A DNA stretch of 64,000 nucleotides from Wyeomyia smithii (lineage: Eukaryota > Arthropoda > Insecta > Diptera > Culicidae), in the NCBI RefSeq assembly GCF_029784165.1, contig NC_073696.1:109732665-109796664 (forward strand). The letters are read 5' to 3'. Shown piece after piece: positions 1 through 12,313 of the stretch. Made by a program: the position numbers and the translations under genes. Positions within the stretch are counted from its first letter, which is position 1. Each line of letters begins with the position of its first letter. Under the pieces are notes generated by a model. It had not been told where the DNA came from. It worked only from the letters and a program-made list of their open reading frames with translations, and did no database searches.

Positions 1-87
1 TACAACAAAACGCGTCTTTTCTCTTCGGCGGTACAGAGCGATCTCCTCTGGCGTAGCATCAAAACAAACCGGCTGACGTTTTGCCAT
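1..87 (-). CDS. Possible 5' end of an unidentified gene running off the window edge
   Basis: On the minus strand an ATG at 87 opens a frame that stays open for 29 codons to the window edge (begins MAKRQPVCFDATPEEIALYR). An in-frame TAA lies a few codons upstream, so this ATG is the first possible start, and GTG precedes it. The fragment is basic and matches no family I recognise. The AT-rich stretch upstream on the minus strand could be a 5' UTR of a host gene or of a retroelement. The frame is too short to exclude chance; sequence beyond position 1 is needed. Confidence 0.22.
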   Translation of the reverse strand, partial: MAKRQPVCFDATPEEIALYRRREKTRFVV

Positions 88-1009
88 CACTTTCGCCGGT
101 TATGCTTCGCCTTTTTTCTGCTCCGGGAGGAGAAACGGAACCTACTTTTATTTCACTCGCGAGACTTTTCACACCGATAATTTTAACCCTATCTACTAAA
201 ACACTTATCACAAACTTTTAAATAAAATCTAACGAGTTAACTACTAATTAAAATTAACATGCAGTGGCGAGTATGTTGCTTGCCACAAGAACAAAAATCA
301 AAACAAAACTCCTACACACTGACAAGCAACATATATTTACACGCTCGGCGTTGTTTACACAAATTTGTGTTAATTGCAACCTCGAGGGTTGCAGCTACCA
401 GCGACGGTCGCTGGTTCGTGCATGCAATATCCCGTGCGGCCGATAGCCTTGGAATGTGCTAGTGGCCGATCAAATAAACAAATAAATAAAAAAAAAAAAG
501 CGATATCCCGTGAGCGGCTAATCATCGGCTGCCAGTAGACGCCGGTATTGTTGAAGGCCCGCAGGATCGGCCATCTTTTTCGTCAGTCTCCATGTTGGTC
601 AGTGATTGGATCAACCGACTACCATCGTTCTAGTCGACAATCGTGCTGCTGCTAGAACATATTAAGTTATAATGTAAACTTGTATAGCAGCTTTTCACTG
701 TAAAGCGCAATCCATATACTCTTGTTTGTTACACCGTTTGATTTCGCTCACCGGACTCGTAAAGGGAGTCGTCAGTCTGATTAGTTCCGGCGTTCTCTAG
801 GTTCATGATCGCTTTTGAGCAGTCTAGCGTTGTTAGACTCTGCTTTGGCAATCTTACTGATCTGCTGTGCTGAGATCGGGGAACCTTCTCACTCAGGTTT
901 GGTGGAACGAGATTACAGCCAATCCCCTTTAACGTTAAGTTTCCTCCCTTCTTGTACTCTTACTTCACTCTGAGCTACTGAGAGTTAACAAAATGGTGCA
1001 GAGTCGATC
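88..1009. other. Noncoding stretch with a retroelement-like A-rich tail
   Basis: No convincing gene. Around 370-416 two short hairpins sit side by side (arms GCAACC/GGTTGC and ACCAGCGAC/GTCGCTGGT). About 455-499 reads like a LINE 3' end (GCCGATCAAATAAACAAATAAA followed by a run of A); a phrase close to ATATCCCGTG occurs on both sides of it (near 425 and 502), possibly a degraded duplication. The remainder to 1009 shows no clear coding signal. Confidence 0.3.
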
Positions 1010-2165
1010 ATCCTTGACGTTCTCCAGTCCAAGACTGATAATGACCTGCCGGGTAGACGATGGTCACCTGACGGTTCATCATAGAGTAGATCACAACGTG
1101 AGGCGTCAAGCGACGGGTAGAGATTCCAACAGTCCACGGGTGGACGACGTCGCATTTTGATGCCGAGGTATTTGTGGATGCAATAAAAAAAACTAGAGGG
1201 TGGCAGTTGGCTCCGTCTGAGTGCTGGTTAATTCGTTGGCACACTATCGGCGTTTGACGCCACCATGCCTAGGACTCGCCTAGAAACCTAGAAATGGAAA
1301 GCCAGCGGTTAACGTATCATTGAATGACTTTTTCCACGTTACGAGCCAAGTCCTTGGTCTCCGGCAGTTCAGTCTCACGTCGACGTTCCAGTATCTCAGA
1401 CACAAACCAGCAATGATCGGCCAACTGTCCGAACATCCGATCCGTGAGCAGAGACAGCCGTGTCGAGGTTGAGGAGGACGCAAGGGCTACGAATGAGGAA
1501 CTCATCGTGATCGTCCACACCTTAAAGGTGAGCAAAGCAGCGGGACTGGATGGAATCCCGAATCTAGCAATCAGGAAGTGGTCCCCGAATTGTTCCGGGC
1601 AGTCATGCATAGGTGCCTGGATGACTGCCTTTTCCCGGAGAGGTGGAAGCGATAGAGATTGGTCCTACTGCCAAAGGTTGGAAAACCGCTAGGGACTCAT
1701 CAGCATAAAGATCTATCTGTATGCTGGACAATTCGGGCGGGGTGCTAGAGAGGATGACACAACAACATTGATGAAGTACACAGAGGGTGTAAACGGTCTG
1801 GCAGGTAACCAGTTCGGCTTCCGAAAGGGTATTCTTTCCGTTACCAAGACAGCTTTGTAAGAGAAGGGGCATCAGCGTAAGAGAAGGGGCATCCGCTTTT
1901 GCGCAATAGTCATGTTCGACCTGAAAAATGCATCCAATAGCGCCAGCTGGAACTCCATAGCGCTTGCGCTCAGGAGCATCGATGTACCGGTGTCGCTATA
2001 CATGATTCTAGAAAACTATTTCCAGACTCAAGTACTAGTCTACAACACGGAGGATGATCAGACGTACGTCCCAATCACTGCAGGAGTACGACGGAGTGTT
2101 GAAAATGAAGTTCCCTGAAGGGGTTGTGATTGTAGCCTTTGCGGACGACATAACGCTTGTCGTAT

Positions 2166-2720
2166 ACCAACTCTTTTGTACGGCACCGTAAACTATAAAC
2201 AAACAAATTTTGAATTAAACCATTGACCCGCGCAGGTAAGTTCCGCTGTGTTTAACTGAATGCCTGTTGCCTAAGCGTTACATTACACTCGCTACCAGGG
2301 CTTGCTCAGTGTACTGCAACGCTTGGTGCTCTATTCGTACAGCACGCAAAATGCAGCGTTGCAATTTTGATGCTCGTCACTCCAGCTGTTTCCAGTAGGG
2401 ACCAAATTGATTATATTCATACAAATATGTAGAACCAATAATTCGGTGATCGATTTGGATATAGAAGGAAATTAATTTCAATGAAGAATAAGCAATTCAG
2501 TGTCAGCATTCCGCAGCGACTGGTGATTGCGAACGGGTTGGCTTTCGTCGACTCTGTCACCGCTATTATAGAAACTTCCCGTTCTATGTCCCGAAGTTCC
2601 GCCGGTTGTTCCGCTCCAAGATTGAATACACGTACCGAGTACGATGAAACTGGTCATAACAACAAAACTAGTACAAAACTATTAAATGGCGACCGTGATT
2701 AATATCAAACTATTAAACGC
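2166..2720. other. Unidentified block inserted in the R1 copy
   Basis: The R1 reading stops after the ...TLVVY of the FADD region (about 2165) and resumes with VYGESIKEVE at about 2722. The roughly 550 bp between have no R1 similarity that I can read. No terminal inverted repeats or clear target duplication were found, so it could be an old insertion or a rearrangement. Short direct repeats of AAACTATTAAA occur near its right end. Confidence 0.4.
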
Positions 2721-3606
2721 TGGAGGTCTACGGCGAGTCGATCAAAGAGGTTGAGTTGACGGCCACGTACTGCATACTCAAGATCGAGGATCAGGCACCA
2801 TAAGACGGAGGTCACGGTTGTGAATAACCGTAAATCAGAGCAAAGGTCAAAGCGATCTTTGAAACTCCTGGGGATAATGGTTGACGACAAGCTTACGCTC
2901 ACGAACCACGCCAACTATGTCTGTAAGAGGGGCTCAAGGGCTTTCACAGAACTATCTCCAATGTTGTCAAATAACTTAGCGGCAAGCGGAAACTTCTTAC
3001 CAGCGTGGTTTCGTCCATATTTAGGTATGGTGGGCCAGTGTGATTCAAAGTGCTAGATACTAAGAGTTATTGAGGTAAACTGAAAAGTACCTACAGGCTC
3101 GTGTGTCTGAGGGTTGCGAGTGCGTATCATACAGTGTCATACGACGCAATCTGCATCTTGTTCGGTATGCCTATCTGCGTCACCATTAAGGAGGCTCTAG
3201 AGTAGAAGGGTAGATGGACCAACTTATTCTGGAAGTATTCGGATGGGTCCGGTGAAATGATCTTTCATCTGGTATAGGTCCTGTCAGGTCGTGGTTGTTT
3301 CAGGCAGTATCTACTCAGGATCGGGCACGCGGGGTCCCCCATGTGTCCCGGGTACGTGGATGTGGATGAGACCGCTGAGCATGACTTCTTTGCATGCCCT
3401 CGCTTTGCGCGCTCATGGAGCGACATGATGGTAGTGAGCGGGCTAAACACTACTCCTGACAACTTAGTTTGGAAAATGTACGAAAAGCTGGACATCTGGA
3501 GTGTGGTTTGTGCAGCCGTCTCTCAAATAGTCCAGGAACTACAACGTGTCTGGCGGGTCAACCACCTACAGGCCCATAATAGCTAACTGCCAGTCTCCAG
3601 GTGGTT

Positions 3607-3936
3607 TTTTTATTTATTCTCGCTTATTTTCCGTCGGTCTAGTTCCGCCACTGTTGTGGCCAATCACCGACGCCCAGGGAGGCGACTCCACACCCAGGAC
3701 CCTAACTCACGACCCGTTTATTAACGGACCGGCGCCAACGGCTTTACTTCCTCATGCGATGGAAGGCGTGATCCCAGAGATTTTTCGCCTCAGAAAATCT
3801 CCCGGTGTCGGCTAGGATTGAATCTAGACTAGTTGGGTTGGTTGTGAGTGGATCACGCCACCTCACAACCATCGACACCTATGTCGGCGGTGGGATTCGA
3901 CCCAGGCGTCGAGCGTGGTTGGCGGAGACATTACCA
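3607..3936 (-). mobile_element. tRNA-like SINE inserted in the R1 3' end, with 15-bp TSD
   Basis: A 330-bp block is flanked by identical 15-bp direct repeats AGTCTCCAGGTGGTT at 3592-3606 and 3937-3951. Read on the minus strand it ends in an A-rich tail (AATAAATAAAAAAA) abutting the lower-coordinate repeat. Near its head it contains GGTCGAATCCC, which fits an RNA polymerase III box B. The length, A-rich end and TSD length are those of a SINE mobilised by LINE machinery. The R1 3' UTR continues directly after the second repeat. The box A is not clear, so the head may be degraded. The family name was not determined. Confidence 0.75.
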
Positions 3937-4130
3937 AGTCTCCAGGTGGTTAGGTATAAGGTATAAGAGTAAAAAGGGTGCATGAAGCACTGAAAGCCAC
4001 TTTCCGACGTAATACTTAACCGTTGTTCCGGGGAGATAAGGGGTTTTAGTGGGTTCGGTTAAATTCAACCTCACTCCCTGAGCTATCTTCTCAGGTATCT
4101 GTTAGCAGATTTCGACGTCTAATGCTGGTG

Positions 4131-4769
4131 TCAGAGTTGTGGTTGTTTGTTCTTTGTGATAGACTAGCATAGGACGGTAACCCAACCAGCATCTGAAACT
4201 TATCACCTTGAAAATAAGCAAACAAAAAATTTTCACTGTTTTCAAATAAACAATCCGGAAACAATCACCGTAAATATCGATGGAGGTTTAACCATTTCGG
4301 GTGATTTCATGTTCATTTTTACCGACCAATTTTTAGCTAGAGATGTGAAAACTTCCGATGTGACAAAGTGTAAACTTCGAGTAAATTGTAAAAGGAAATC
4401 CTCACTAGAGCATCAAATCGGTAATAGATTTTATTCACACTAATTGGTTTGCTTGAGCAGTCCAGAACAAAGAAAAAATTTTCACGAGTACCTCTTCGAT
4501 GGGTTTAAGGGTAAAATTTAGGCTTTTTTCAACGAAAGAGTTTAACTGTGGCAAATAAATCTTGTGCGAACAAAAAAAATACTGAGTATTTTCTTTCAAA
4601 GTATTTTTCCCGAAAAAACCTCTTTTTTCTAAAACTTTTTCTTTGTCGTCAATTTTATCCAACCAGAAGAATAAATTATAATTCAAAAAGCTCATAACTC
4701 GCAATGAGGTTTCAACCAATTCGATGAGATAATGTGGTATATATTATAAGCGTGTAATATCGAGCGGTT
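4131..4769. other. AT-rich spacer without recognisable gene
   Basis: Runs of A and T and a stop-rich sequence in all frames. The one 94-codon minus-strand frame at 4435-4719 has low-complexity composition and no recognisable domain. Confidence 0.5.
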
Positions 4770-5156
4770 TTGCCAAGTCGGGGAGCTGCGTAGCCGCAAG
4801 GTTACAGAGTCCGCTTTGTCAAGCGGATGGTCATGGGTTCGAATCTTAGTAGAATCAGGCCATTCGATGTCAGAAAGGGACTTTAAGCATGGGTTTATTC
4901 TCAGGCTCCCCACCAGTTATCCTTCCTTTACGCTGAAATCTACAATACATTTACGTGACTTCCTCCTAACGAAAATAAGTCCCTCTTATCAATAAAACTG
5001 GCCAGAAGGACGCACGACGAAACTTCTCCAGGGAATTATAATTGGTGATATTTGGCAGGAGGGAACAAGGCTCGGTATAGGAGAACAGTGGGCGTGGTAA
5101 AGGAAAGGTAGCACATTACACACAAGCACTGATAAAAAATAATAATAATAATAAGC
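4770..5156 (+). mobile_element. Feilai-like tRNA-derived SINE
   Basis: The head is tRNA-like, with a box A-like TAGCCGCAAGG at 4791-4801 and a good box B GGTTCGAATCT at 4836-4846. A tRNA-unrelated body follows, and the copy ends in (AAT)n at about 5137-5154. The order tRNA head, conserved body and triplet-repeat tail, and a length near 400 bp, match what is known of Feilai, the abundant Aedes aegypti SINE. No clean TSD was found; sequence to about 5270 might also belong to the element. It is not a functional tRNA gene because the head does not close into an acceptor stem. Confidence 0.65.
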
Positions 5157-7852
5157 ATGCCACTTCTCAATAGCGGTAATGCTAATAATAGAAGTGCGGG
5201 ATACAGCAGACACCCGGGCATATCTCACAATAGATCAACGATTCTGGTCGCAGTGAGGAAGTCCATACAGGAAAAAAGTGATTTTGAAGTTTTTTTTTAT
5301 TGTATTCTAATTGAATTTTAAATTGCACAACAGAGTAAGTAACTAAATTTTTTCAAGAAAAATTCTCGTTGTTAAATTAGGTTTCAGTGTTTAAAAAAGT
5401 TCGCTGTCCTCATAAGTAGAACTAGGAAAAATATTGACAAAATGTTGTACACAAGAATTTATCACAACGTAAAATTGTTAGTGTGACTCAACAATATACC
5501 AAAAATTAGTACCGTATTCAATGATTTAAATCAGCAATATTTTCAAATAATTACATATCTTCTGTTAGCAACCAATCAAGCATACGGTGTTCAATCGAAA
5601 TCCCCTTTCGATAATTGTTCCATATTCCTGGTGCAACATATTCAACACATCATATGTCGTAATGATCGATTGTATTCAGTCATTCATCTTTTGTATTACA
5701 CCATAATAACATACGCTGAAGGATTCGTTGCCCTATTACAGAAAAAAAAAATCAATTCAATAAATATAATTAGTTTTCCATTGAAATGAACGCCGCCGGA
5801 CAGCGGAAAAAAATGCATTAATTGACTTCAGTGGAGCTTTCCCCCTCATTAAAATTAAACACCGATTACGTGCTCGCTGTAGCATTCATCGCCAGGACCA
5901 GGAAAGTGCCCGTTTGCTGGTAGAGGCGCAGGGCATTTTCGAGTTCCACTGCGCGGTGCGATGAATTTTCCATCCAGCACGAACCTCCACAATTACAAAT
6001 TAAAAAGGTACATCGGGCATTTGCTTTCAATTTTGTTCTGGAAATCATCCACGCATCCATGAAGTACACACAGTAGAGCGGCTGAATAATTATACGTTTC
6101 AGCTATGTTTTACCCTCTGGCATGAATGTGTTGTTAACAAAGTCAATTGTTAGAAGTTAGTGGTTGCTGTAATATGTAATATAAAATGTTTTGGTTTTTT
6201 TGGAATGCTTCGTTCGCATCTATCAGAAAGTACGGTGTCAACAATATTTTATCCAACTAATGGACCATGACACACTATCATCAACATTTTTGCGATTATT
6301 TCAGCGCGTTTTAATTTAAATTGACGCATAAAGTGAATTTACCTCATCAGGATCCCGCTTTGCCATCGACTTCGCGACTTGAACAGCTAAATAATTAATG
6401 CCACGGTATACGATTTCGTTCCCGGTAATAATTACGGCGCCCTTCCATTCCCGCGAAGCCGCCAGTCGGCCTGACTTTCCGCCTACCGAAGATACCCTCA
6501 GACCCAAACAAAACGACTGCGACAACGCTGAGAATAGGCGGGGGTGATATTATTAACGACACGATATCGCAAACCACTTTGATTCCTGACGATTTCCACA
6601 CGGGGCAACGCGACACGGTTTGACGGAAACCACTTCGAGTATCTTCGTTTGTTATGTTTAATAGGTCTCATTTGTGGAAAAGGATAGGACAACCGGGTGT
6701 GTATATTGATCGATTATACATGCCGTTATTATACACAAGTTTTACTTTTTTGCGGTTACCATGCGCAAGACATTCAGGTGAGGGCTTGGGGTTGACTTCC
6801 GCAGCAAACTAACTAAGGGTAGACAGCAGACAGAATAGTTCGACAAAACCAAGCTGAAATCGGTTAACGAAGGACCTTCAGATAGGCTCATAAGAAAACT
6901 CAGTCATAAACATGAAACCTTCTACGCTTCATGTTGAAAATATGTGTTTGATGGTTCCCGAATTGACTCGGAATGATGAGTACATAGTCACGAATGGTAG
7001 CATTAAGTCAGCATGTTTTGTTGCAATGATATTCAAGCATGCGACAAGAATTAATTGTTCCAAAATAAAGAGATTTTGGATCAAAAATCAACAAATATTG
7101 AAGTGTTTGGCAGACGTAAGCCAATTATCTTTCACCCTCTTTAACCTTTTTTTTTGTTCCTCGAAACATTTTTATTCTCTAGTAAATATACCCCACACAG
7201 CGATTGTATTGACGAAAAATTAAAGAACACAGAAAAGGCCAGAAAAAAATCTTCTAAGCGGACGAACGATATCATTCCGCACGATCTCATTAAAAATCCA
7301 ATTAGGGGAGTTGTTGGGAAATGCTGAAAGAAAATCTAAAATTCAAATTACATCCTTCTGCAAAGCGAAGGCGGGAATTGAAAAATAAAACAGAATGAAA
7401 AAGGGAATTCACTTATACGAGACTACATGCCGCAGACGCTGCTTGCTGCTTAAAAATGAAACGGAAAAGAAATCTGCAACTCGAGTACACAGGATTCTCA
7501 GGAAACAGTTTAGGCTCCGGCGTGTAAAGTGGAAGTGGTCGGTAGCGATTGAGATGAGGTGCATCCGAAGACGTTTGCCAAGCAGCAATAAAATCATCAT
7601 CTTTTTTATTAATACATACCGACAAAGAAGTCTGAAGTTTCATTAAGTTCTGAATAATGTAATTATTATTAATGCAAAAAGGTGGAAGCCAATTTTTAAT
7701 AGTCATTTAGACCTTGCTTACAGTTAAAACTCACGCCCTAATCTGTAGAAGCTTGCTTTCAGTAATTATTGTTTGTTGTCTTATAAAAATAACAATGAGA
7801 CACAGATTTTTATTATTTTTAGCTAACAAGGAAAATCAATTTAATAATAAAC
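5157..7852. other. AT-rich intergenic or intronic DNA, nothing recognised
   Basis: No ORF with a recognisable domain. The most gene-like minus-strand frame is 5866-6069 (67 codons, cysteine-containing), but it has no family match that I can see and no supported splice structure. The 6316-6692 frames overlap each other. The plus-strand frame at 6912-7223 has no domain either. Confidence 0.45.
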
Positions 7853-7864
7853 AAAATCATAATA

Positions 7865-10800
7865 ACTCTTTAATCTATAACCTTTGCGATGACTTCGACA
7901 TGACTATTTTAAACAACGGTGAAATGACACGTATCCCGAAACCTCCAGCGCGCCCAAGCGCTTTGGATCTATCCTTATGTTCGACGTCGCTACGGTTGGA
8001 TTGCACATGGAAGGTAATCCTCGATCCTCACGGTAGCGACCATTTGCCTATTCTTATTTCAATTAATAACGGGTCAACTCGCATGCGACCAATTGACATT
8101 CCGTATGACCTCACACGGAATGTCGATTGGAAGTTATACGAGGAAATGATTTCAAAAGCGGTCGAGTCGATTCAACATCATCCACCACTTGAAGAATACA
8201 ACCTCCTCGCGGGTTTGATTCTCGACGCCGCGTTGCAAGCCCAAACGAAGAAATATCCCGGCGTAACGATCAAAGAACGGCCTCCCACTCCGTGGTGGGA
8301 CCAAGAGTGCTCCGATGTCTACACGCAAAGATCCGACGCGTTTAAGGCCTACCAGAAGGGAGGTATACCCGACGACTATATACGGTATTCGGAGCTTAAT
8401 ACCAAGCTTAAAAGCCTGGCTAAAGCAAAGAAACGCGGATATTGGCGTCGGTTCGTGAACGAGACGTCGAGGGAGACATCGATGAGCACTCTTTGGAACA
8501 CAGCCCGAAGAATGCGGAATCGCGTAACGGTCAACGAAAGCGAGGAGTCTTCAAGTCGGTGGATATTTGATTTTGCCAGGAAAGTATGTCCGGACTCTGT
8601 TCCTGAGCAAAACATTGTTCGCGATGCGTCTCCGGGCCACGACGCGATAGAATCACCTTTTACGATGGCAGAATTTTCAGTTGCCCTCCTGTCCTGTAAC
8701 AATAACGCGCCTGGGTTAGATAGAATCAAATTCAACTTGTTGAAGAATCTACCCGGCAATGCCAAGAGGCGCTTGTTGAACTTGTTCAATAAGTTCCTGG
8801 AGCAAAACATTGTACCGCAGGATTGGAGGCAAGTGAAGGTGATCGCCATCCAAAAACCAGGGAAACCAGCTTCTGATCACAACTCTTATAGGCCGATTGC
8901 AATGCTATCCTGTATCCGGAAATTGATGGAAAAAATGATACTCCGTCGTTTAGACCATTGGGTCGAATCAAATGGTCTACTATCAGATACTCAATTTGGC
9001 TTCCGCCGTGCCAAAGGGACGAATGATTGTCTTGCGTTGCTTTCAACAGATATTCAGCTGGCGTATGCTCGCAAAGAACAAATGGCGTCTGCGTTCTTGG
9101 ACATTAAGGGGGCTTTTGATTCCGTTTCTATTGACATTCTTTCGGGTAAACTTCACCGACAAGGATTTTCTCCAATTTTGAACAATTTTTTGCACAATTT
9201 GTTGTCCGAAAAGCACATGCATTTTACGCACGGCGATTTGGCAACTTTTCGCATTAGCTACATGGGTCTTCCCCAGGGCTCATGTTTAAGCCCCCTTCTT
9301 TACAACTTTTATGTAAATGACATCGACGAATGTCTGGCAAATTCATGCACGATAAGACAACTTCAGACGACAGTGTAATCTCTGTTACAGGAGCCAAAGC
9401 TGCCGATTTGCAAGGCCCATTGCAAGATACCTTGGACAATTTGTCTGCTTGGGCTTTACAGCTAGGTATCGAATTCTCTCCGGAGAAGACTGAGATAGTA
9501 GTTTTTTCTAGGAAGCATGAACCTGCTCAGCTTCAAACACAATTAATGGGTAAAACGATTTCTCAGGTTTTGGTACACAAATATCTTGGTGTCTGGTTCG
9601 ACTCTAAAAGCACCTGGGGTTGTCACGTGAGGTATCTGATGAAAAAATGTCAACAAAGAGCGAATTTTCTTCGTACAATAACCGGACAATGGTGGGGAGC
9701 CCACCCAGGAGACCTTATAAGGCTTTACCAAACAACGATACTGTCTGTTATTGAGTACGGGTGTTTCTGCTTCCGCTCCGCAGCATGTGTGTTTGCTCAA
9801 ACTGGAGCGAATACAATATCGTTGTTTGCGTATCGCCTTGGGTTGCATGCAATCGACCCATACGATGAGTTTGGAGATCTTAGCTGGAGTACTACCATTG
9901 AAAAACCGCTTCTGGAGCCTGTCTTCTCGTATTCTAATCAAATGTGAGGTCTTGAACCGTCCCGTGATTGAAAATTTTGAAAGGTTAATCGAACTCAATT
10001 CTCAAACCCGTTTTATGACATTGTATTTCAATCACATGTCCCAAAATATTAACCCTTCTTCGAATATTCCAAATCGTGTCGACTTATCAAATACTTCTGA
10101 TTCTACTGTGTTTTTCGATACATCCATGATAGAAGAAACTCGTGGAATCCCGGATCATTTACGCGTGCAGCAGATCCCTAAAAATTTTTCCAATAAATAT
10201 CGAAACATCAACTGCAACATAATGTTCTACACTGACGGATCACTTCTTGATGGGTCCACTGGCTTCGGTATCTTCAATAACAATTTAACCGTCTCCCATA
10301 AGCTCGATAATCCTGCTTCTGTTTACGTCGCAGAATTAGCTGCAATTCAGTACACCCTAGGGATTATCGAAAAAATGCCCACGGACCATTATTTCATCTT
10401 TACGGACAGTCTCAGTTCCATTGAGGCTCTCCGATCGATGAAAGATGTTAAGCACTCTCCGTATTTCCTGGGGAAAATACGGGAACATCTGAGTGCTTTA
10501 TCCGAAAAATCTACTCAGATTACCTTAGCGTGGGTCCCTTCTCACTGCTCGATACCGGGTAATGAGAAAGCGGACTCTTTGGCTAAGGTGGGCGCAACAA
10601 ATGGTGATATTTATGAAAGACCAATTGCCTTTAATGAATTTTTCGCATTTGTACGTCAGAATACGATCATCAGTTGGCAAAATTCTTGGACCAAGGGGGA
10701 ACTGGGAAGGTGGTTACATTCCATAATCCCCAAGGTATCGACGAACCCGTGGTTCAAGGGGTTGGATGTAGGTCGGGATTTTATTTGCGTGATGTCCCGG

Positions 10801-11464
10801 CTTACGTCCAATCACTATAGATTTGACGCGCATCTCCGTCGTGTTGGGCTCGGGGAAAGTGGTATCTGTGCCTGTGGTGAAGGTTATCACGACATAGAGC
10901 ACGTTGTTTGGTCATGCCCTGTACACCGTGACGCCAGGTCTAGATTAATAGCTTCCCTGCAGGCCGAAGGTAGGCAGCCGGCTGTTCCTGTTCGTGATGT
11001 CTTGGCGAGCCGTGACCTATCCTACATGTCCCTTATATACGTTTTCCTGAAATCCATCCACGCCCCAGTTTAGTCCTATCCCCTTCCGCCTACATCCAAC
11101 CAAACGACAAGAACACGTTAAGACCCCGGATCCGAAACAGCAATCAGACCCGCACGATACTCTCAAGGCCCGATGGAAACAACCCAATATGCCAGTCCGT
11201 AATATCTTGGCCCAGCAGCGGAACAAATTTAATATGCTGCTTACCTATGGCAATGAAAACCATCAAACAGCAAACCTGTGCTTTTAATGCAAAATATTCT
11301 AGCTTTAAGTTAGATTTAGTTTCAGCTCGTAGTCGGCAGCGAGGATAAAAAATTTGCTTTTAGTTATTAAGATACTTTAGAAAGTAAGCTACCAGATATA
11401 ATTGGCGCCGTTAAACATTGAATTGTATTTGTGCCGTGTCAAATAAACTATAGATAAAGAAAAA
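7865..11464 (+). mobile_element. 5'-truncated LOA/I-group LINE with 12-bp TSD
   Basis: The element starts abruptly inside the endonuclease domain (YNLCDDFDMTILNNGE) and runs through RT, RNase H, zinc knuckle and a roughly 390-bp 3' UTR to an A-rich tail at about 11440-11468. AAAATCATAATA occurs at 7853-7864 just before the truncation point and at 11465-11476 at the tail, so both ends are defined by a TSD; four of its bases overlap the A-run. A 5' truncation plus A tail plus TSD is the classic product of target-primed reverse transcription. The copy has only two frameshifts and is the youngest-looking LINE in the window. Confidence 0.85.
7867..11073 (+). pseudogene. LINE ORF2: endonuclease tail, reverse transcriptase, RNase H
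   Basis: Three frames overlap end to end (to 9378, 9330-9947, 9751-11073). In order they hold the endonuclease C-terminus with the SDHLPI signature (near 8035-8052), the RT with GFRRAKGTNDCL, the catalytic FLDIKGAFDSV and GLPQGSCLSPLLYN, then RNase H with its four acidic positions (TDGS, AELAA, TDSLSS and GNEKADSLAK). Last comes a CACGEGYHDIEHVVWSC zinc-knuckle-like end. A one-base deletion at about 9360-9370 hits the RT catalytic loop itself: LADD-type sequence becomes out-of-frame (S)DDS. A second shift lies near 9770. RNase H downstream of RT places it in the LOA/I assemblage. It cannot make full-length ORF2. Confidence 0.88.
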
Positions 11465-11476
11465 AAAATCATAATA

Positions 11477-12051
11477 TAAAAAACAGGGTCACCATTTTTC
11501 CTGGAAAACTGCAAATAAAACAGACTCTAATTACTGAAGCAGGTAGATAAACTAAATTAAAACTTATAATTAATAAAAACTGTTAGCAAACAGATCGGCC
11601 TTCATTTGAAACTCAAATCGCTTTTGAAATTAATTAAATTAATTTCAGAAAGTTGTTTTCCTGTCAATAGATATTGACTATAAGTTTTTTTAATACCAGT
11701 ATGTCTATATTGGCAGAGCTGACAACACTGGCGCACAGATGTCACGCGGTTGAGCTGAACCAAGAAAAATGCAAAATAAATAATTTTGCGACACGCTACT
11801 CTTTTAAAACAAGTTTCAGTCCGTTTTAACCGTTTTTTTGTAGAAACTAGCCATGATCGCACTGTTTTTAAGAGTAAAAAGAAAAGTATACAGAGTTTTA
11901 GTGGTTACGTGACTCGCAAGTACCGGTACTTGTCAAAAATAGCCTAGCAATGACCGACGCAGAATTGTGAACATCGCCTGGTGGAAAAAAATCGGTGGTG
12001 ATATAGCAATGTTTTGAAGGCTCTGGCAGTTTCTTTCGGTATTTCATGCAT
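11477..12051. other. AT-rich spacer
   Basis: No gene or repeat boundary recognised; the 86-codon minus-strand frame at 11602-11862 has no domain. Confidence 0.4.
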
Positions 12052-12262
12052 AATAAGCAAAGCCTTGGTGCTACATTCCGAATCGAAACTCGACCTTCTG
12101 TTTATTATACACAGACTTCGCAGCCAACTGTTAAGTATACAGGACAATTGCGGGGCTAGCGCTGCGATCCTACTTACACTAACAGTCTCTCCCGAGTCGA
12201 GACTCGAACCGACTACGACTGGCTTGTTAGGCCATCATCGTACCTCGAGACCAGCTGGGAGG
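12052..12262 (-). mobile_element. tRNA-derived SINE, family S copy 1
   Basis: Read on the minus strand: box A-like TGGTCTCGAGG, then box B GGTTCGAGTC (complement of 12201-12210), then a body containing GGAGAGACTGTTAGTGT, and a 3' end GGAATGTAGCACCAAGG. The same order occurs in copies at 31607-31795 and 48332-48527. I label it family S here only for cross-reference. It is a degenerate but nearly full-length copy. Confidence 0.75.
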
Positions 12263-12313
12263 GATGATATTTCCTGTAGCATATTTTAAATCTGTTAGTA
12301 TGATGAAGCCATC

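Larger units (their letters stand above)
1010..4130 (+). mobile_element. Degenerate R1-clade non-LTR retrotransposon (ORF2 and 3' UTR), interrupted
   Basis: Broken frames in order give an R1-type ORF2. The stretch around 1159-1200 resembles the endonuclease/linker region (DAEVFVDAIKKTRG). The reverse transcriptase (RT) start AAGLDGIP lies at 1537-1560. The palm region at 1912-2160 includes MFDLKNASNSASWN and an intact FADDIT catalytic box near 2138-2155. The thumb at 2725-3200 includes SLKLLGIMVDDKLTLTNH. The C-terminal zinc-knuckle region is at 3341-3586, where the second cysteine of the usual CPxC is tyrosine. Frames shift many times and carry stops, so this is a dead copy. An unrelated block (about 2166-2720) separates FADD from the thumb. 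The tail to about 4130 looks like an R1 3' UTR. The 5' limit is uncertain. Outside rDNA such R1-clade copies are common in mosquitoes. Confidence 0.8.

Noticed and set aside
4791..4846. Possible tRNA gene (good box A and box B)
   Set aside because: No acceptor stem closes, and the head is followed by a SINE body and (AAT)n tail; the box B sites at 12201, 31751 and 48387 are likewise SINE heads.
5866..6069. 67-codon minus-strand frame with cysteines, possible exon
   Set aside because: No family resemblance and no convincing flanking splice sites linked to other exons.
8376..8849. 157-codon antisense ORF inside the LINE
   Set aside because: Shadow of the reverse transcriptase frame on the opposite strand.
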